Shown piece after piece: positions 26,113 through 28,796 of a stretch of 28,796 bases of DNA (its first letter is position 1; every line of letters begins with the position of its first letter). The position numbers and the translations under genes were made by a program. The stretch comes from CAZIGM01 sp964538675 (GTDB taxonomy: Bacteria; Bacillota; Bacilli; Tepidibacillales; Tepidibacillaceae): positions 1-28,796 of the forward strand of contig CAZIGM010000025.1 of assembly GCA_964538675.1 (NCBI GenBank), written 5' to 3'. A model generated the notes under the pieces. It was not told the origin of the DNA. It saw only the letters and a program-made list of their open reading frames with translations, and ran no database searches.

Positions 26113-26817
26113 ATGTCTAAACAATTTTCTCGATTGGAATTGCTGTTTGAGAAAGACCATATTAACAAGTTAAAAGAGAGTACTGTTATTGTTCTAGGAC
26201 TCGGCGGAGTAGGATCTTATACAGCTGAAGCACTTGCGCGATCAGCAATAGAGCGGTTAGTTTTAGTTGATAAGGACGTTGTTGATATAACTAATATTAA
26301 TCGACAACTTCATGCTTTAGTAGATACTGTAGGTGAATATAAAGTAGATTTAATGAAAGAAAGGATTAATAGGATTAATCCCGAATGTGAAGTAATAGCA
26401 TTACCAATTTTTTATGATGAGGAGACTACTGATCAAATATTTTCATATAATCCTGATTATATTGTTGATGCCATTGATACAATAAATAGTAAAATTAATA
26501 TTATTGTTGAGAGTAAGAAAAGAAATGTACCGATAATTTCATCAATGGGGACTGCTAATAAGTTAGATCCAACTCAGTTTACCATAGCAGATATTTCAAA
26601 AACACATATGGATCCAGTAGCAAAGCTAATACGTAAGAGCTTAAAGATATATGGTATTGAAAAAGGTGTTAATGTAGTGTTCTCACCTGAAAAGCCATTA
26701 AAACCTTCAATTAATTCAAACAACGAGAATGTCCTTGGTAGCAATTCATTTGTTCCACCAGTTGCTGGCTTAATAATGGCTAGTGCTGTTGTTCGTGAGC
26801 TATGCGATAAGGACTAA
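26113..26817 (+). CDS. tcdA: tRNA threonylcarbamoyladenosine dehydratase (TcdA/CsdL/YrvM)
   Basis: A 234-residue member of the E1-like ThiF/MoeB superfamily. The nucleotide-binding motif is GLGGVGSYTAEALARSAI (G29 to about 46), followed by DITNINRQLHA (about 58-68), the DAIDTI element (D119, D122) and SSMGTANKLDPT. The tail VVFSPEKPLKPS is typical of TcdA and separates it from ThiF and MoeB. It cyclises t6A to ct6A at position 37 of ANN-decoding tRNAs using ATP. I chose ATG 26113 because AAAGGTGAT precedes it; a TTG at 26092 would add seven residues. Tandem TAA stops lie at the edge of a repeat copy. Confidence 0.92.
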   Translation: MSKQFSRLELLFEKDHINKLKESTVIVLGLGGVGSYTAEALARSAIERLVLVDKDVVDITNINRQLHALVDTVGEYKVDLMKERINRINPECEVIALPIFYDEETTDQIFSYNPDYIVDAIDTINSKINIIVESKKRNVPIISSMGTANKLDPTQFTIADISKTHMDPVAKLIRKSLKIYGIEKGVNVVFSPEKPLKPSINSNNENVLGSNSFVPPVAGLIMASAVVRELCDKD

Positions 26818-26894
26818 TAATCGCAGGAACGGAGCTTACTTAACGTAAGTGAGTGACGGAGATTTAAGCAGTAACGCCGAAATAGGACATTTTA
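26816..26894 (+). repeat. Shortened copy E of the hairpin repeat between convergent genes
   Basis: It contains ATAATCGCAGGAACGG, the core hairpin (GCTTACTTAACGTAAGTGAG, 26836-26855) and GAAATAGGACATTTTAT, but lacks the left arm seen in copies B and D. It exactly fills the space between the tcdA stop and the stop of the sdpI-like gene. The minus-strand TAA at 26892-26894 is part of the edge motif TAAAATGTCC. Confidence 0.88.
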
Positions 26895-27551
26895 TTTATT
26901 TATTTCCTTCTGATAAGCAAAGTAGGAATATACAATAGCTATTATTGATGAAATAAGAACTGGAATGGTCAATAGAATAAAACTTAGATAGCCTCCTATA
27001 AGGCTTCCTATTATTCCTAATATACCTGATAAGACAAATAATTTGCTAGTTAATCTATGGGTTTTATACCACACTTCTTTACTGCTGAGAGTCCATGGAG
27101 TTTTCACTCCTACAAAAAAGTTATCTTTAATTTTTCCTAGATAGTTACCTAGAACTATAATTAGTATTGATACTGTGAATGGTATTATAAAATCAATCTC
27201 TAAAAATTTAATACCATCTTCGGTTGTCTTTAAGGATTGATACATAGTAACAAAAAAAACTAGGATAAAAAACAAGTGCATTGTATGACGAATTATCTTA
27301 TATGGTCCAGTGAATTTTTGATAATTTTCTTTCCTAGGGTCAATTTTCGGGAGTATTATGAACATGGCAAATAAGAATAAGTTTAATGTTGGTAATAAAA
27401 ATGTTCCAAATAATTTATCACCGTAAGAATCTACCTCCCCTTTAATATTCCAATGCATAGGCATCTGTTCGGGAAGCTGAGGATATAAATATATTCCAAC
27501 AATAAAAGTAAATAAAATAAGTATTAATATAATCCAATCAATTTTTTTCAT
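26892..27551 (-). CDS. sdpI: SdpI-family membrane protein (DUF1648 plus SdpI domain)
   Basis: A 219-residue membrane protein. It has an N-terminal helix (about 6-24), a DUF1648 element (QLPEQMPMHWNIKGEVDSYG, about 26-45), further helices, and a C-terminal SdpI-like region with FFVGVKTPWTLSSKEVWYKT (about 145-164) before three helices. In Bacillus, SdpI gives immunity to the SDP killing peptide and also sequesters the SdpR repressor at the membrane. The gene starts 6 bases after the sdpR-like gene ends, so the same signalling pair is likely. No sdpABC toxin genes are visible, so the inducing signal is unknown. The stop codon lies in a repeat edge. Confidence 0.85.
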   Translation of the reverse strand: MKKIDWIILILILFTFIVGIYLYPQLPEQMPMHWNIKGEVDSYGDKLFGTFLLPTLNLFLFAMFIILPKIDPRKENYQKFTGPYKIIRHTMHLFFILVFFVTMYQSLKTTEDGIKFLEIDFIIPFTVSILIIVLGNYLGKIKDNFFVGVKTPWTLSSKEVWYKTHRLTSKLFVLSGILGIIGSLIGGYLSFILLTIPVLISSIIAIVYSYFAYQKEINK

Positions 27552-27557
27552 AATACT

Positions 27558-27842
27558 TCACTCCAAATTATCATTATTAGTATTTGTATATTCAAAAAAC
27601 CATTTTATTATATCTTGAAAAACAGTTGTATTTAATTTATATATAATAAATTGCCCTTTCTTCTCATCAACAATCATATCAGCCTGTTTAAGAAGATTTA
27701 GATGATGTGAAATACTAGGTTTTGTCATATTAAATTGTTCAGCAATTTCCCCTGCTGTCATGGGTTTTTTATTTAATAATTCAATAATTTTTCTTCGTGT
27801 GGGATCAGATAAAGCCTTAAAACCATTATTAAAAGGAGACAT
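27558..27842 (-). CDS. sdpR: SdpR-like ArsR-family autorepressor
   Basis: A 94-residue winged-helix repressor. FKALSDPTRRKIIELLNKKP (about 8-27) and the recognition region MTKPSISHHLNLLKQADMIV (about 39-58) are typical of the ArsR group, and GQFIIYKLNTTVFQDIIKWF matches the SdpR/YvbA-type C-terminus. There are no metal-binding CXC motifs, in line with a non-metal signal. In Bacillus, SdpR represses sdpRI and is captured by SdpI when the toxin is sensed. AAGGAAGTG precedes the ATG. It lies 34 bases downstream of an ABC permease gene, so it may also control that transporter. Confidence 0.83.
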   Translation of the reverse strand: MSPFNNGFKALSDPTRRKIIELLNKKPMTAGEIAEQFNMTKPSISHHLNLLKQADMIVDEKKGQFIIYKLNTTVFQDIIKWFFEYTNTNNDNLE

Positions 27843-27876
27843 TGTTGTTTCACTTCCTTATTTGTCCGAAGAATAT

Positions 27877-28638
27877 TTATAGCTCCTTCTTATTGAAAAA
27901 GAAAATACTAAGATAAAACATAGTTAAAATATATAAAACTGTAAAGATAATACTTAAACCCCAATTATCAAGTGACTGCTCAAAAAGGATACCGTTACTA
28001 ATATTTAATAAATAAGAAGGCAAGAACCAGAATTTTAGTGAAAATGAAGAAATTATTCCTAAGGTAATGGCAATTAGTATTGTAATTCCACCTGCTGCAA
28101 TTCCACTATTAAGTATACTAGATAAAAGTAAATTCAAGCCTATAAAAAATAACAAATATAAGATGAAAATTAATGTACTCTTAAAAATTATTGACCAAGT
28201 AGTCGGACCAATCAATTGGGTAGTATAGTATTTGCCTACAATAAGTGCAAGAAATGTACTAAATATAGTTAATGTAAAATATGCTATCCATTTTGAGAGT
28301 ATATAATTCTTAATTGCTATTGGTTTTACCAAAATAGTTTCGGCAACACCACTCTTAACCTCGTTAATTATTGACCCCATAGAAATTAGCACTAAAATTA
28401 ATAAGCCTACTTGATTTAATTGTCCATAAATCGAATACACTGTTTCAGAAGGTGACGGAGTTGGTATTTGAATAATTGCTCCTTCTGATAAAGTTGCATA
28501 TTTTAAAATATCTGGCAAGTAATAATAGGTTACAGGTTGCATTGCTGCTAAAAGCATGAACACAATAGGAATAATTAATATTTTATAGTTTCTAAACATT
28601 TCTATAAATTCTTTTTTTAACATCGCTTTTAATATCAT
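27877..28638 (-). CDS. ABC-2 type transporter permease
   Basis: A 253-residue membrane protein with six main hydrophobic segments. The N-terminal amphipathic stretch MLKKEFIEMFRNYKILIIPIVF and the internal GSIINEVKSGVAETILVKPI (about 103-122) are the hallmarks of ABC-2 permeases such as those of NatB or antibiotic exporters. A loop of about 50 residues (about 40-80) with PTPSPSETVYS faces outside. The start overlaps the stop of the upstream ATPase by four bases (ATGA), so the two are translationally coupled. The substrate is unknown; the SdpRI neighbours suggest peptide or envelope stress. Confidence 0.85.
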   Translation of the reverse strand: MILKAMLKKEFIEMFRNYKILIIPIVFMLLAAMQPVTYYYLPDILKYATLSEGAIIQIPTPSPSETVYSIYGQLNQVGLLILVLISMGSIINEVKSGVAETILVKPIAIKNYILSKWIAYFTLTIFSTFLALIVGKYYTTQLIGPTTWSIIFKSTLIFILYLLFFIGLNLLLSSILNSGIAAGGITILIAITLGIISSFSLKFWFLPSYLLNISNGILFEQSLDNWGLSIIFTVLYILTMFYLSIFFFNKKEL

Positions 28639-28796
28639 TTATTATTCACCAACTTTAAAAAGATATCTTCTAGTTGAGGCTCATAGATCTTAAAAGATGT
28701 GAAAGGATTATTATTTTCTAATAAAATGATCGGTAATTGTTCTAAAGCAATATTCGGTTCTTTAATTTTTAGTGTTAACAAATTATCTTTTAATTC
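28635..28796 (-). CDS. ABC transporter ATP-binding protein, C-terminal end only
   Basis: The last 53 codons of a gene entering from the right edge of the window. The visible end (KIYEPQLEDIFLKLVNNK) is the characteristic tail of ABC-2 partner ATPases, in which P-LEDIFL-L closes the protein. Walker motifs would lie outside the window. The stop TGA overlaps the permease ATG. Confidence 0.75.
   Translation of the reverse strand, partial: ELKDNLLTLKIKEPNIALEQLPIILLENNNPFTSFKIYEPQLEDIFLKLVNNK

Overview
The window comes from the chromosome of an A+T-rich, Gram-positive, probably spore-forming member of the Firmicutes (Bacillota). This rests on the low G+C seen throughout, strong AGGAGG-type ribosome binding sites, a SpoVB homologue, a T-box leader, a HemZ homologue and an S-layer-homology (SLH) protein. 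The gene order spoVB / DUF421 / comN-like / secD-secF / recJ / apt / relA / dtd / SH3-amidase / hisS / aspS / 6S RNA / tcdA closely follows the corresponding Bacillus chromosome segment. Separate secD and secF genes and hemZ directly before hisS are more clostridial. A deep-branching lineage between classical Bacilli and Clostridia would fit; I cannot name the species.

Layout. (1) 1-5585: the end of a surface-polysaccharide locus, with a 5'-truncated O-antigen-polymerase-like gene, a Wzx-type flippase, a VanZ-family protein, a second O-antigen-ligase-like protein with a TPR tail, and a secreted protein made only of SLH repeats. A strong terminator closes it. (2) 5717-8808: a DUF421 membrane protein convergent with spoVB, then a small membrane protein (COG2426 type) and a ComN-like regulator. 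(3) 8831-17126: a housekeeping block with secD-secF behind its own promoter, then recJ-apt, relA and dtd. (4) 17382-21446: cyclophilin, a convergent five-SH3 cell-wall amidase, and a 53-codon gene plus hemZ. (5) 21443-24994: hisS-aspS behind a sigma-A-like promoter and a T-box leader whose apparent specifier, GACAC, overlaps an Asp and a His codon. (6) 25075-25272: 6S RNA, then a convergent seven-helix membrane protein of unknown function and tcdA. (7) 26892-28796, minus strand: ABC-2 ATPase (partial), permease, SdpR-like repressor and SdpI-like immunity protein.

The most unusual structure is a dispersed hairpin repeat with a unit of about 126 bp. It occurs before recJ (one partial and one nearly full copy plus a fragment), directly after dtd, and between tcdA and the sdpI-like gene. 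Its edges coincide with the stop codons of dtd and sdpI and adjoin that of tcdA. The ribosome binding site of recJ lies in sequence nearly identical to the repeat core. Between the two copies before recJ sits a hairpin-rich insert of about 178 bp that looks like a non-autonomous IS200/IS605-type element or a structured RNA. I found no complete new defence or metabolic system; most of the window is conserved housekeeping DNA.
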